DNA of 64,000 nt from CBDDLD01 sp965230605 (GTDB taxonomy: Bacteria > Bacteroidota > Bacteroidia > Flavobacteriales > Flavobacteriaceae): the NCBI GenBank assembly GCA_965230605.1, contig CBDDLD010000004.1:1922001-1986000 (forward strand), read 5' to 3'. Shown here piece by piece: positions 52,070-62,044 of the stretch (the stretch's first letter is position 1; the number at the start of each line of letters is the position of its first letter). The notes under the pieces are model-generated. The model did not search any database. It saw only the letters and a list, made by a program, of their open reading frames with translations, and was not told where the DNA came from. A program made the position numbers and the translations under genes.

Positions 52070-54824
52070 ATTTTTTTCTAAGTAATAGTCCTCCTCCAAG
52101 AATAATTAGAGCACCTATACTCACCCATAACCATCTATTATTGCCTGAAGGCACAGGTTCAAGATTACCTGATATCACATAACCTGACCAATAATAAGGG
52201 TGAGATAGTGGATTCTCCTTATTGTCTTCAATAAAGCGCAATTTAGCATCTCGCAAGGCTATATTTTTATACTTGCCTTGGGAAAGATTATCGTAAAAAT
52301 CATTCATCAGCCCTAGAGAAGAAGCATCATTTATCTTCCATAGTGTACTAGAAATACTAGAGGTACCACTAAAATAAAAGCCTCTTGCCAAACTCATTAA
52401 ACCTATCCCGTTTTTAAGTTCTCCTATTCCACTTTCGCAAGCACTCAAGGTCACTAGATCTGACTCTAGACTTAAATTATATATATCACTAGCGTATAAC
52501 AAATGGTCATTTGTATGGTTTTGTGCAAAAGCCAAATAGGAATACTCTGGATTAGTATCATCATATATAGCATGTGTGGCTAAATGTAAAATACTATAAT
52601 CTGAATTATAGGTATGAAACTGTTGGAGCGTTGCGTTATCATCTATAAATAAATCTCCATTAAAGTGTGATATGACATTCTCAGCCTCGGCTCTATTATT
52701 TGGTAAAGGCAATAAAATACTGTTGGGTGTATTCTTGAAATCTGGGGCAAATGCTAAGGCTTTTTTATTATTAGTTTTATCCTCTTGTAACTGCAAGAGT
52801 AATGTTGCTGAATTCGCATAGCTGATACTATAATCTTCAATCAAGTAACGATTAGACACTGTATTGTTACATAAGCTTCCAAAAGGAATATAGTTTAACA
52901 GTCCATCACTTATGATAATGAGGTTTTCTTTTTCTATAGTGCGTTCAATGCTAGGATACACAGTGTTATGGTATAATTGATTTGTTTTAGAATTTAAAGC
53001 CTTGATGTCTGACTTCGGATCGCTCAATAACTCATGACATGATCTGATTAGTTCATCTAACTGAGCATCTGCTTTAATACTTACTACATTTTTACTTTGC
53101 TTTGTTATTATTATGGTATACAGTGTCGAATTGCCATAAAAATAGGAGAATACGGCATCTTTATCGCTTAAAAAATTCTGTAATTCACGAACAGAAACAA
53201 CTTTCAAATTATATTTTAGATCGAAATAGTTGGTATAATTATCTTCAAAAGATTGAATTAAAGACAAGTACTCCTCATTAACTTCATAGAGTGCATCAAA
53301 TAGGGCATTACTTGGTGTATCATTAACTTTCTTTTCTAGATAAGCAATTTCTGCCTTTAACTGCTTTTCACTTTCTAGGAGGTGGTTTGGTATTTTAGAA
53401 AATTTATTCGCTTTCACCCCCAAAAGGGCTTCTAGTAATAAGGCACTTTTGCTTTTTTCTGAATAATAAAAGGCCTTATCAATGTACTGTCCATCACCGC
53501 TTTGTGCATATAAATTATAAGCTGCCTCCAGAGCATTCTCATATAAAGGAAATGAGAATTCACTCAAAAAAAGCTTATCCTTATTCGTCCTAAAACTGGG
53601 TTTTATCTCGTCTAATATGTGTATAGCTTCATCTATATTCTTCATTGAGGCTTCATAGTTATTAACCATATTTAGAGTCATCGCTTTATTACTAAGTATT
53701 TTAAACCTTTCCGTTTTAACCACAGTAGCGTTGGTAGAATCTTCAGAAAATTGGTCTAATGCTAAATCATAGTTTAAGAGGGCTTTATCATAACTATGAT
53801 TCTCATGGTAAAACTTTCCCATTTTATTATGGATCGCAGCTATTTTAGAATGCTTTTTACCGTCTAAAGTGGACTTCATATATGCTAAAGCGTTATGATA
53901 TACCTCCTCAGCTTGTTTATACTCGCCTTCTGAATTTAAAATATTGGCCTTTATCTGTAAATATCTAGAATAGTACTTATGATTCTCATGCAAGTATGAT
54001 TTCGCAACCTTCAAATAGTATTTTGCACTATCGGCTTGAGAAATATCTATGTAGTTTTCAGCAATATTAAAAGCAGATGTAATAATACTGTTTTTACTTT
54101 CTATGCTTTGGTGAAACTCCAAAGTTTCTAGATAATAGTCATTAGATGTTTTGAACGCTCCCTCTTTTCTAAGTACCTCAGCCAGTAGATTATAAATGGA
54201 ATACAATAGATCTTTATTGCCTTTATAATGTGTGTTAAGAAACCTTATGTTTTTTTCATATAGTTCTTTTGCCCTATCATACTTACCCTCATCTGCATAT
54301 ATCTTTCCAATAAAGCTGTAAGCAATGGACACTTCTGATTTATTATCTTCGGTTAATGCTGCACTATCTAGATGCTCTGTCCTTTTGAGCATCTTATTAA
54401 AATAGGTCAATGAATTTTCGTAATCCTTTAATCTGTAATAATAAAATCCATGATAGTAATTCAGATAATTATAATGCGTCAATGCATCCGGTAAGTTATC
54501 TATATACGACTTCTGAACATCAAAAATGGAGTCTAAAGACTTTAAAGTTTTTTCAATTACCTTAAAATTATAGGTGTATAAAGCAGCACTATTAATTCCA
54601 AAAAGCGCACCGATATAATCGCCCCATTCATTTTGAGCTCTAGCAATGTCTTTAAGTTGAACCGCATAAAAATAAACAGAGTCTTCATTGCTATAGGTGT
54701 TTTCGCTCATCTTACCAAATAGCAAATCCTTACGATCTTCATAAGTATTTGAAGATTGCGAACTTAAAATTTGGGCGAATAGAACAGTAAAGATTACTAT
54801 CCTCTGTTTTATGCTATAAATCAA
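52059..54824 (-). CDS. Periplasmic TPR-CHAT peptidase with C-terminal anchor
   Basis: 921 residues from a TTG start, there being no in-frame ATG before the upstream stop. Order: Sec signal peptide (about 1-22), at least eight tetratricopeptide units (about 60-470), a helical stretch, and a C-terminal CHAT caspase-like domain (about 560-880) with His751 in HLATHA and Cys796 in LSACESG, then a single membrane helix (WVSIGALIILGGGLLL) and a basic tail RKKSIG. Both catalytic residues are present. The predicted location is the periplasm, anchored in the inner membrane. The TTG start and coupling with the lipoprotein are noted. Confidence 0.88.
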   Translation of the reverse strand: MIYSIKQRIVIFTVLFAQILSSQSSNTYEDRKDLLFGKMSENTYSNEDSVYFYAVQLKDIARAQNEWGDYIGALFGINSAALYTYNFKVIEKTLKSLDSIFDVQKSYIDNLPDALTHYNYLNYYHGFYYYRLKDYENSLTYFNKMLKRTEHLDSAALTEDNKSEVSIAYSFIGKIYADEGKYDRAKELYEKNIRFLNTHYKGNKDLLYSIYNLLAEVLRKEGAFKTSNDYYLETLEFHQSIESKNSIITSAFNIAENYIDISQADSAKYYLKVAKSYLHENHKYYSRYLQIKANILNSEGEYKQAEEVYHNALAYMKSTLDGKKHSKIAAIHNKMGKFYHENHSYDKALLNYDLALDQFSEDSTNATVVKTERFKILSNKAMTLNMVNNYEASMKNIDEAIHILDEIKPSFRTNKDKLFLSEFSFPLYENALEAAYNLYAQSGDGQYIDKAFYYSEKSKSALLLEALLGVKANKFSKIPNHLLESEKQLKAEIAYLEKKVNDTPSNALFDALYEVNEEYLSLIQSFEDNYTNYFDLKYNLKVVSVRELQNFLSDKDAVFSYFYGNSTLYTIIITKQSKNVVSIKADAQLDELIRSCHELLSDPKSDIKALNSKTNQLYHNTVYPSIERTIEKENLIIISDGLLNYIPFGSLCNNTVSNRYLIEDYSISYANSATLLLQLQEDKTNNKKALAFAPDFKNTPNSILLPLPNNRAEAENVISHFNGDLFIDDNATLQQFHTYNSDYSILHLATHAIYDDTNPEYSYLAFAQNHTNDHLLYASDIYNLSLESDLVTLSACESGIGELKNGIGLMSLARGFYFSGTSSISSTLWKINDASSLGLMNDFYDNLSQGKYKNIALRDAKLRFIEDNKENPLSHPYYWSGYVISGNLEPVPSGNNRWLWVSIGALIILGGGLLLRKKSIG

Positions 54825-54842
54825 AGTTTTATTTGATAAATT

Positions 54843-55388
54843 CTATTTTATATTGAGGTTAAGGCTAATATCCTCGCCCTGAAAATCCTTTACGGTTACT
54901 ACAATCGAATTGACTAATGCATCCTGATTATTAAGGTCTCTAAGTGGAATGATGATTTGATCTCCTAGTGTTATATGATTATTAAAGCCATCGCTTTTAA
55001 CTTTCACCTTGTCAAATTTCTTATTAACTCTTAGGTAATCAAAATCAGAACAACATATGCCTTCTGGACAAGGTGGGCAAATGCCTCCGCCTACTTTTGC
55101 TCTAAGCTGGTTAATATTTTTAATAGTATAAGCTAGCGCCATCTTTAATTTTTCAAGCTCCTCATCACTTAATTGCCCTGCATCAGGACTTCCCAATTGC
55201 TCAGTAATTTTAGTTTTCTCATTGGTTAAATACATCACATATAAAGACTCACTTGAAATTGAATTTTCGGGAGTAAGAATAACTGGAATTCCTTTTTGAC
55301 AATCTTTCTCACAGTCGCATTCCTTAGTCGTATTACAAGAAATGAGAAAAAAATAACAGATTAAAAAAAATGAAAATTTAGCTTTCAT
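54843..55388 (-). CDS. Cys-rich lipoprotein upstream of the TPR-CHAT gene
   Basis: 181 residues with a lipoprotein signal (lipobox LISC, Cys18) followed by CDCEKDC, a helical central part, CPPCPEGICC (about residues 109-118), and a beta-rich C-terminus (ITLGDQIIIPLRDLN, VVTVKDFQGEDISLN). The Cys clusters suggest disulfides or metal binding. It precedes the CHAT gene by 18 bases. It may present or regulate the peptidase; unknown family. Confidence 0.78.
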   Translation of the reverse strand: MKAKFSFFLICYFFLISCNTTKECDCEKDCQKGIPVILTPENSISSESLYVMYLTNEKTKITEQLGSPDAGQLSDEELEKLKMALAYTIKNINQLRAKVGGGICPPCPEGICCSDFDYLRVNKKFDKVKVKSDGFNNHITLGDQIIIPLRDLNNQDALVNSIVVTVKDFQGEDISLNLNIK

Positions 55389-55428
55389 GAGTCGTTGTTT
55401 TTGGTGTTAGTAATAGTGTTTTAAAGTC

Positions 55429-55617
55429 TTATAAAGTTAACATTTTTATTGTACCTATTTGAAATACATAGTTTTCATTATTACAGAACAAAAAATCAAA
55501 ATTCATAGATAACATATTATTGTTGTGGGGTTCATCAGGGTATAGCTTATACTTCTCAGGCATATAAGCCTTTTCATTATTGAATAAGCCTGCAAAAATA
55601 TACCTTTTCACTTCCAT
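55429..55617 (-). CDS. Doubtful small ORF in an otherwise empty intergenic region
   Basis: 62 codons from an ATG, protein-like composition (EVKRYIFAGLFNNEKAY), no signal peptide, no recognised domain. No promoter or ribosome-binding site was seen, and the region is otherwise without genes. It could be a remnant or a chance open frame upstream of the Cys-rich lipoprotein gene. Confidence 0.2.
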   Translation of the reverse strand: MEVKRYIFAGLFNNEKAYMPEKYKLYPDEPHNNNMLSMNFDFLFCNNENYVFQIGTIKMLTL

Positions 55618-55670
55618 AGAAATGTATCTTGGAATCTTTAGATTTGCAGCTCGGATAATATAACATCTCT

Positions 55671-56813
55671 ATGGTAATAGTTTCTTCTCTTGGCCTTATA
55701 ATAATTACTTGCATCATTATTTGGCGTGCCTGTAATGGTTTTGAAATGGCCTCCAACTATTTGGGACGCAATATGAAGGAGGGCATAAAAGGGGCTACCA
55801 TAAATGCTATAGGAAGTAGTTTGCCCGAATTGTTTACTACACTATTCTTCCTATTTATTCTAAAAGATAATGACGGGTTTTCTGGTGGTATCGGAACCAC
55901 TGCAGGAAGTGCCGTTTTTAATGCTATGATTATTCCGGCGATCGTCATACTCGTTGTTGTTGGTAAAGGCATTACCTCCAGAATAGAATTATCTAAAAAA
56001 GTAGTTCTTAGAGATGGTATCGCACTAATTCTAAGTGAACTAGCATTAATATTTGTAATCACGGGTACGACTTTACAATGGTATCATGGGCTAATTCTTA
56101 TGATCTTATATTTTATTTATGTAGGTTATATGCTTGGTAGTCAAGGTCCGGGAATGGTTGAAAATGAATATGAAGCCGAAGCCGAAGGCGGGAACAGAAT
56201 TGTAGCTCTTTTTAAAGGGGATTTATCTACTGTAGTTTTGGGAGATACCAAGATCAATAAGTATAAGGCCATTTTACTACTTCTTTTATCTGTGTTATTC
56301 ATCGGACTGGCTTGCTTTTGGCTTGTAAAAGCCTGTGAAGAATTTGGTAGCACTATTGGTATGCCTATATACTTTGTCTCTGTAGTCTTAGCTTCTGCAG
56401 CAACCAGTGTCCCTGATACTATCATCTCTTATAAAGATGCACTAAAAGGCAATTATGATGATGCCGTAGCAAATGCTCTTGGCAGTAATATTTTTGACGT
56501 CTGCTTTGCATTAGGCTTGCCATTGTTCTTGTTTACATTGATTTATGGGCCTATTGAAATGTCCCCTGACACTATAGAGAATATTAGTCAGCTTAGAATT
56601 CTATTGCTCATGTTCACCATTATGGTATTCCTCATCTTTGTTTTTCCAAAACGAGGCATTAGAGTACTACACGCTAGGGTCTTACTGGTATTATACGCCC
56701 TGTTTGTGTTATACTCCATAGGAAAAGGTATCGATGATGAACTACCCATAATTAGTGAACTATCGGATTTCTTATCGCGAGTATCGCATATGATCACATC
56801 GCTTTCTTATTAA
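55671..56813 (+). CDS. CaCA family sodium/calcium-type antiporter
   Basis: 380-residue membrane protein with ten or eleven helices and the two alpha repeats of the CaCA exchangers: the first contains NAIGSSLPELFTTLFFL and the second ASAATSVPDTIISYKDA and NALGSNIFDVCFALGLPL. It exports calcium in exchange for sodium or protons. A Glu-rich cytosolic loop (about 160-175) separates the halves. A TAGATTTG at 55639-55646 may be its -7 element. Confidence 0.9.
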   Translation: MVIVSSLGLIIITCIIIWRACNGFEMASNYLGRNMKEGIKGATINAIGSSLPELFTTLFFLFILKDNDGFSGGIGTTAGSAVFNAMIIPAIVILVVVGKGITSRIELSKKVVLRDGIALILSELALIFVITGTTLQWYHGLILMILYFIYVGYMLGSQGPGMVENEYEAEAEGGNRIVALFKGDLSTVVLGDTKINKYKAILLLLLSVLFIGLACFWLVKACEEFGSTIGMPIYFVSVVLASAATSVPDTIISYKDALKGNYDDAVANALGSNIFDVCFALGLPLFLFTLIYGPIEMSPDTIENISQLRILLLMFTIMVFLIFVFPKRGIRVLHARVLLVLYALFVLYSIGKGIDDELPIISELSDFLSRVSHMITSLSY

Positions 56814-56819
56814 GAAATA

Positions 56820-57782
56820 TTAATTCAACTCAGTTAAAAATTCGAGAGTACGTTTTTCGTTATAGTAGATATTCTTCTGATCATGAAATCCAACATGTCC
56901 TCCGTGTTTAGGCATTTCCAGATATAAATGAGCGCTGTCCTTAGCCTCTTTTACCGGGAAACACTCTGGTGACAAGAACGAATCATTTAGAGCATTTATA
57001 AGTAATGTGGGCACCTGTATATTATGTAAGAATTGTAAGCTACTACTCTGCTCATAATAGTCATCAGCATCTATAAACCCATGCGCTTTTGAGGTATAGA
57101 CATTATCAAACTCCTTTAAGGTTTTGATCTGTCGAATCTCAGCCTCTGTGACCTTATCCGGGTATCGCAGTTGCTTTTCTTTCAAGCGCCCAATAAGATG
57201 TCTTAAAAATCGAATCGCGTAAGGTCTGTTTTTCAGTTTATGAAGTTCTATACACGACCCCTGTAGATATACCGGCACAGAAACAGCCACAGCACCTTTA
57301 ACCTGGTTCGGAATCTCATTGCCTTCGCCTAAATACTTCAACGTGACATTACCGCCTAAGCTGTAACCATTGATATACAACTCTGAATACACATCCTTAC
57401 TGAGCACATGATCTATGGTTTGCTTTAAGTCTCCCGTATCACCCGAATGATAGCTTCGATATAGTTTGTTATCCTCTCCGCTACAGCCTCTAAAATTTAC
57501 AGCCAAAGCGTCATAACCATTGGCATTAAATAATTTGGCAGTTCCGGTAATGTATGGGCGCTGTGCATCGCCTTCCAAACCATGTAATAAAATAATCAAC
57601 TTGGTTGAAGGCTGCTCAGCATAACTCCAATCCAAGTCCAGAAAATCACCATCACTTAAGGTGATGCGCTCCCGTTTTTGGTGCAATCCATTCACGCGTC
57701 GTATCAATCCGGAATATACGGTAGAGAAGAATCCATTTCTATAACCAAAAGGTGCTTTATATGTAGACGTAACAATTGGCAT
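56820..57782 (-). CDS. YheT-family alpha/beta hydrolase
   Basis: 320 residues of the YheT/COG0429 esterase group: LIILLHGLEGDAQRPY, VNFRGCSGEDNKLYRSYHSG, the nucleophile motif NGYSLGGNVTLKYLG, Asp in LLINALNDSFLS and His in MPKHGGHVGF. The natural substrate is unknown. It is the last gene of the pabB-tilS-ade-yheT operon and overlaps ade by one base (TAATG). Confidence 0.92.
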   Translation of the reverse strand: MPIVTSTYKAPFGYRNGFFSTVYSGLIRRVNGLHQKRERITLSDGDFLDLDWSYAEQPSTKLIILLHGLEGDAQRPYITGTAKLFNANGYDALAVNFRGCSGEDNKLYRSYHSGDTGDLKQTIDHVLSKDVYSELYINGYSLGGNVTLKYLGEGNEIPNQVKGAVAVSVPVYLQGSCIELHKLKNRPYAIRFLRHLIGRLKEKQLRYPDKVTEAEIRQIKTLKEFDNVYTSKAHGFIDADDYYEQSSSLQFLHNIQVPTLLINALNDSFLSPECFPVKEAKDSAHLYLEMPKHGGHVGFHDQKNIYYNEKRTLEFLTELN

Positions 57783-59404
57783 TAGGCGACATCAACTGAA
57801 GTAAATTTAAAACTAGAACCATCAAATAAGCCTTTATCACTGAGCTTAAGGCTCGGAATCACAAGGAGTGCCATAAAGGACAAGGTCATGTAAGGGGCAT
57901 GTAATGTACTGCCCATAGTCTTGGCCATTTTATCGAGTTCTGCGTAAGCATTTCCAATTGTTTCTGCATCTTGGTCACTCATAATACCCGCCACAGGTAA
58001 AGGCACTACCTCTGAGCTATCTTCCGTAACGGCACAAATCCCACCTTTGTGTTCTATAACAGCATTCACCGCCTTGCAAAGCATTTCATCATTAACGCCA
58101 ACAGCAATAATATTGTGCGAATCGTGACCCACAGAACTGGCAATAGCACCCGACTTTAATCCAAAATTCTTAATGAATGCTATAGCAGGCTCTTGATTGT
58201 TATAGCGATTGACTACTGTCATCTTCAAGATATCTTCATCGGTATTAGAAACAAGGCTTCCATCCACTATAAGGCTATCAGCAATGATCTCATTGGTCAC
58301 CAATTCACCATCCAGAGCTTCTATAACACGGATACGCTCAGATCTAGATGACATCCTAAAATCAGAGATGTTCTTTGTATTGGTGTTGAAATTATTGAGG
58401 TTTTCAAAAGCGATCTGCTCGATCTTAGAATTCCCATGATCCGATACAAGCTCCCCATTGATATACGTTTGATACGTTTTGAAGTCTACCAGATCTTCCA
58501 CAACGATGAAGTCCGCTAGATCTCCAACATGTAATAACCCCACATCTAAATTATAATGTTTTACAGGGTTCACACAGGCTGTCTGTAATACCTTAAACAC
58601 ATCGATCTGTTTTGCAACTGCTCTAGCACAAAGTTGATTGATATGTCCAATTAAAAGGTCATCCGGATGTTTGTCGTCGCTACAAAACATCATATGCTCA
58701 TAATGCTCAGGCAGCAGGTCTATTAGGGCTTCAAAGTTCTTGGCAGCACTGCCCTCACGGATAATAACTTTCATGCCTTTTTGGAGTTTCTCCAGACCTT
58801 CATCATAGGTAAAACACTCATGATCGGTAGAGATTCCCGCCGCAATATATTTCGTTAGATCATCGCCTCGTAATCCCGGGGCGTGACCATCAACCGGCTT
58901 ATTGTAATGCTTTGCCCAAGCTATTTTTTTCATCACCTCATCATCATCGAATAACACGCCCGGATAATTCATCATCTCAGCGAGATACTTGATCTCCGGG
59001 TGCGCTAATAATGTTTTTATCCCCTCAGAATCTATAGTTGCTCCCGCAGATTCAAAGGTGGTGGCAGGCACACAAGACGGTGCACCAAAATTAAACTTGA
59101 ATGGTGTCTGCTTTCCATTTTCGATCATAAAGTGAACGCCTTCAACACCAAGTACATTGGCTATTTCATGAGGGTCCGACACCGTGGCTACAGTACCATG
59201 ATTTACGGCTACTCTAGCAAATTCCGAAGGGACCAGCATAGAGCTTTCAATATGAATATGCGCATCTACGAAACCGGGCATGATGTAGTGTTCAATATCA
59301 TGCTCTACCTCATCTATAGCAACGATCTTTCCATCTGCAATGGTGAGCTGCCCTTTAAAAATACGTCGGTTACTAATGTCTACGATATTACCCTTTATGG
59401 TCAT
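57782..59404 (-). CDS. ade: Adenine deaminase
   Basis: 540-residue amidohydrolase (Ade family), which converts adenine to hypoxanthine for purine salvage. The metal-binding HxH is in GFVDAHIHIESSM, followed by DPHEIANVLG, PVDGHAPG, STDHE and FCSDDKHPDDLL. The C-terminal domain has GIMSDQDAETI. It overlaps tilS by 17 bases and yheT by one. Confidence 0.96.
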   Translation of the reverse strand: MTIKGNIVDISNRRIFKGQLTIADGKIVAIDEVEHDIEHYIMPGFVDAHIHIESSMLVPSEFARVAVNHGTVATVSDPHEIANVLGVEGVHFMIENGKQTPFKFNFGAPSCVPATTFESAGATIDSEGIKTLLAHPEIKYLAEMMNYPGVLFDDDEVMKKIAWAKHYNKPVDGHAPGLRGDDLTKYIAAGISTDHECFTYDEGLEKLQKGMKVIIREGSAAKNFEALIDLLPEHYEHMMFCSDDKHPDDLLIGHINQLCARAVAKQIDVFKVLQTACVNPVKHYNLDVGLLHVGDLADFIVVEDLVDFKTYQTYINGELVSDHGNSKIEQIAFENLNNFNTNTKNISDFRMSSRSERIRVIEALDGELVTNEIIADSLIVDGSLVSNTDEDILKMTVVNRYNNQEPAIAFIKNFGLKSGAIASSVGHDSHNIIAVGVNDEMLCKAVNAVIEHKGGICAVTEDSSEVVPLPVAGIMSDQDAETIGNAYAELDKMAKTMGSTLHAPYMTLSFMALLVIPSLKLSDKGLFDGSSFKFTSVDVA

Positions 59405-60710
59405 ATGAAATTTTCAAAATCGTTTTGGTTCCTTTTTTAACTCTGAATCGGTTATCGGCACGTTTCCCAATGATCCATACAATCTGATCTTCACTATCAC
59501 ACAATAACCAAGCATTCTCTTTATCTACTAAGGAGTATTTTTCGTCCTTAAAATATTTGCTCAGCTTCTTCTTCCCTTTCATCCCGAACGGATAAAATAT
59601 ATCCCCTTCTTTGCGGTGTCTCACCGTTAGTGGGAAGCTGACTTGTGCTTTATCCACATAGATCGTATCATCCGAGTTAACAAATAGCGCGTCCGCCTCA
59701 TCAAAAAACAGAATCCCGGAAGGAAGCTGCTTTTTAGGTTCGTCATCTTCTATTTCAATACGGCTGTCATCATCTTCAGTAATTGGTGCTAAGATCAAAT
59801 ACTCTCTATGCTTAATCAAACGATGGGTGTCTGATAAGACTTGCTTTCCTGACTGTGCATCGAGTAAGCCCACAACATCATTCCATTCGGTAAACCCATA
59901 ATTCTTAAACACTTCAAATAAATAGGCTTTAGGGCTATTCAACTTTTTAAATTCGTCTATTCTGTAAGTGACCTGACCCATGTCTCTGTTCGTAATGGCA
60001 CGTTTTAGAACAGCCTTCAAAGATTCCTCAACAATATCTGAGGTATCACTCAGATTAGATAGGGTCTGTTGAAACGATTGTAATAATTCCGGATTGATCT
60101 CTTTCAGGATCGGCACTACTTCATGGCGTAGTTTATTACGCAAATATTTTCTAGAGCTATTGCTGCTGTCCTCTCGCCACATGAATTGATTAGACATGGC
60201 ATAAGCTTCAATTGCTGTTCTTGAGAATTGTAGCAAGGGGCGAACGACTTTGCCTTGAACTTCAGGAATCCCTGTCAATCCATTTAAGCCTGTTCCTCTC
60301 AGGAAGTTGATGAGAAAGGTTTCTAAATTATCATCGGCATGATGTGCGGTTAGAATATAATCGAACTTCAACTCCTTAGATAGATCCTGAAACCAATCGT
60401 AGCGCAATTCTCTAGCAGCCATTTGAATGCTCACCTTGTTAGCCTCGCCGTAGGCTTCCGTATCAAAATGCTGGCTGAATACTTCAACACCCAATTGCTC
60501 TCCTAGCTCGATTACAAACTGTTCGTCGGCATCACTTTCAACACCTCTTAAATTGAAGTTACAATGTGCCAACGTAATATCAAGGCCACAAATCTGGCAT
60601 AGATGCGTTAAGACCACACTATCCACACCACCGGATACAGCAAGTAATAAACGTCCCTTCTTTAAAAAAGAGAGTTTTTGGTCTACGTGTGGCTTAAAAG
60701 TATCTAGCAT
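59388..60710 (-). CDS. tilS: tRNA(Ile)-lysidine synthetase
   Basis: Modifies C34 of tRNA-Ile(CAU) to lysidine with ATP and lysine. The P-loop motif is LLAVSGGVDSVVLTH; THCNFNLR-type ALAHCNFNLRG (here LAHCNFNLRGVESDADEQF) and LTAHHADDNLETFL identify the ATPase domain, and a C-terminal TilS domain contains VRHRKEGDIFYPFGMKG. The ATG at 60710 is preferred over the TTG six codons upstream. Confidence 0.94.
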   Translation of the reverse strand: MLDTFKPHVDQKLSFLKKGRLLLAVSGGVDSVVLTHLCQICGLDITLAHCNFNLRGVESDADEQFVIELGEQLGVEVFSQHFDTEAYGEANKVSIQMAARELRYDWFQDLSKELKFDYILTAHHADDNLETFLINFLRGTGLNGLTGIPEVQGKVVRPLLQFSRTAIEAYAMSNQFMWREDSSNSSRKYLRNKLRHEVVPILKEINPELLQSFQQTLSNLSDTSDIVEESLKAVLKRAITNRDMGQVTYRIDEFKKLNSPKAYLFEVFKNYGFTEWNDVVGLLDAQSGKQVLSDTHRLIKHREYLILAPITEDDDSRIEIEDDEPKKQLPSGILFFDEADALFVNSDDTIYVDKAQVSFPLTVRHRKEGDIFYPFGMKGKKKLSKYFKDEKYSLVDKENAWLLCDSEDQIVWIIGKRADNRFRVKKGTKTILKISYDHKG

Positions 60711-60742
60711 ATTGTAAATATAATTCAAGGCAGGTAACCGTG

Positions 60743-62044
60743 CTAATTATTTCCTTCTAAAACCTGTCGCATGGCCTTGGCCTTTATAAGGCACTCCTCA
60801 TATTCTTTTAAAGGATCACTTTTGGCGGTAATGGCACTACCCACCGAGTAGGACACATATTGTTTTTGGGCATTGTATAAAATACTTCGGATGATCACAT
60901 TAAAATCAAAATCTTGCTCCGGGGTAAAATAACCCACAGCTCCGGAATACAGACCACGCTTGGTCTCTTCGAGAGTTTCGATGATCTTCATGGCGGAGAT
61001 CTTAGGCGCTCCTGTCATACTGCCCATAGGGAATGTGGTCTTGATGATATCCACAGAATGTGTCTCCGATTCTACCTCGCTCGACACTGTGGAGATCATC
61101 TGATGGACTTGCTCAAAGGTGTATACTTGGCAGAGTTCATCGACCTTTACAGTACCACGCTTTGCCGTATGTGCCAGATCATTTCGCACCAGATCCACGA
61201 TCATAATATTTTCACTGCGTTCTTTTTCGTCATGCATCAAGCGTACGCGTAGGGCTTCATCTTCTTCAGCATCTTGGGCGCGTTTTGCGGTTCCTTTAAT
61301 GGGTTGTGATATCACTTTATTCCCATCGCGCTTTAGGTAGCGCTCCGGTGAAGCGGAAAGCAGATAGTTCTGATCACATTTTAAAAATGTGGCAAATGGT
61401 GGTTGGGAGATTGCATTCAGGTTATTATAGATATCTATGGGATTGATCTGTGCATCTTCACTAAAGAATTCCTGACAAAAATTGGCTTCGTAAATATCTC
61501 CGCGTTGAATATGATTCAGCATGGTATTCACCTTTTCAAAGTACTCGTCTTTATGGATGCGAAGGCGAATCTTTATGGTCTCAGAAGTTGGTGTTTCTTC
61601 AGCATTAAGGTCTATATCAGCAATCGCTTCCAGATCGTCTTCAATTTCATCATCTACCATCCTTAAATAATGGAGCGTGACCTCATTATCTTTGATCAGG
61701 AACAGCTTTTTGGGTTGAAAAAAATACAGGTCGGGAAACTCAAGCCCGTCGTAATTTTTAGAGGATAGGTCTTCAATCGCATTTTTGAGATCATAAGTAA
61801 AATAACCAAACAGCCAATCCTTGGTGGTGTCTTGATACTCTTTTAAGGATTCGAATGCTGAAAAATGATCCGTCTTAAGCACAGTAAAGGCATCTACGGC
61901 CATGATGGCGTCGTATTTTGAGTGACTGCCGTTGTGATGGTTAGAGTCTAGCCAAACCACATCATCATAGTCTTGTGCCCAATGCAATAGCCTTTGTTTA
62001 AAGGCTTTTTGATCTTTTATAGTCTTATGGTACGTTGTTCTCAA
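60743..62044 (-). CDS. pabB: Aminodeoxychorismate/anthranilate synthase component I
   Basis: 433-residue chorismate-binding enzyme: N-terminal region ending FGYFTYDLKNAIEDL, then HIQRGDIYEANFCQEF, ISPIKGTAKR-type SQPIKGTAKRAQDAEED, FQRGTVKVDELCQVYTFEQVHQM-type block, GSMTGAPKISAMKIIE, RGLYSGAVGYF and YSVGSAITAKSDP. The position in a tilS operon away from trp genes favours aminodeoxychorismate synthase (folate). The first gene of the operon. Confidence 0.88.
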   Translation of the reverse strand: MRTTYHKTIKDQKAFKQRLLHWAQDYDDVVWLDSNHHNGSHSKYDAIMAVDAFTVLKTDHFSAFESLKEYQDTTKDWLFGYFTYDLKNAIEDLSSKNYDGLEFPDLYFFQPKKLFLIKDNEVTLHYLRMVDDEIEDDLEAIADIDLNAEETPTSETIKIRLRIHKDEYFEKVNTMLNHIQRGDIYEANFCQEFFSEDAQINPIDIYNNLNAISQPPFATFLKCDQNYLLSASPERYLKRDGNKVISQPIKGTAKRAQDAEEDEALRVRLMHDEKERSENIMIVDLVRNDLAHTAKRGTVKVDELCQVYTFEQVHQMISTVSSEVESETHSVDIIKTTFPMGSMTGAPKISAMKIIETLEETKRGLYSGAVGYFTPEQDFDFNVIIRSILYNAQKQYVSYSVGSAITAKSDPLKEYEECLIKAKAMRQVLEGNN

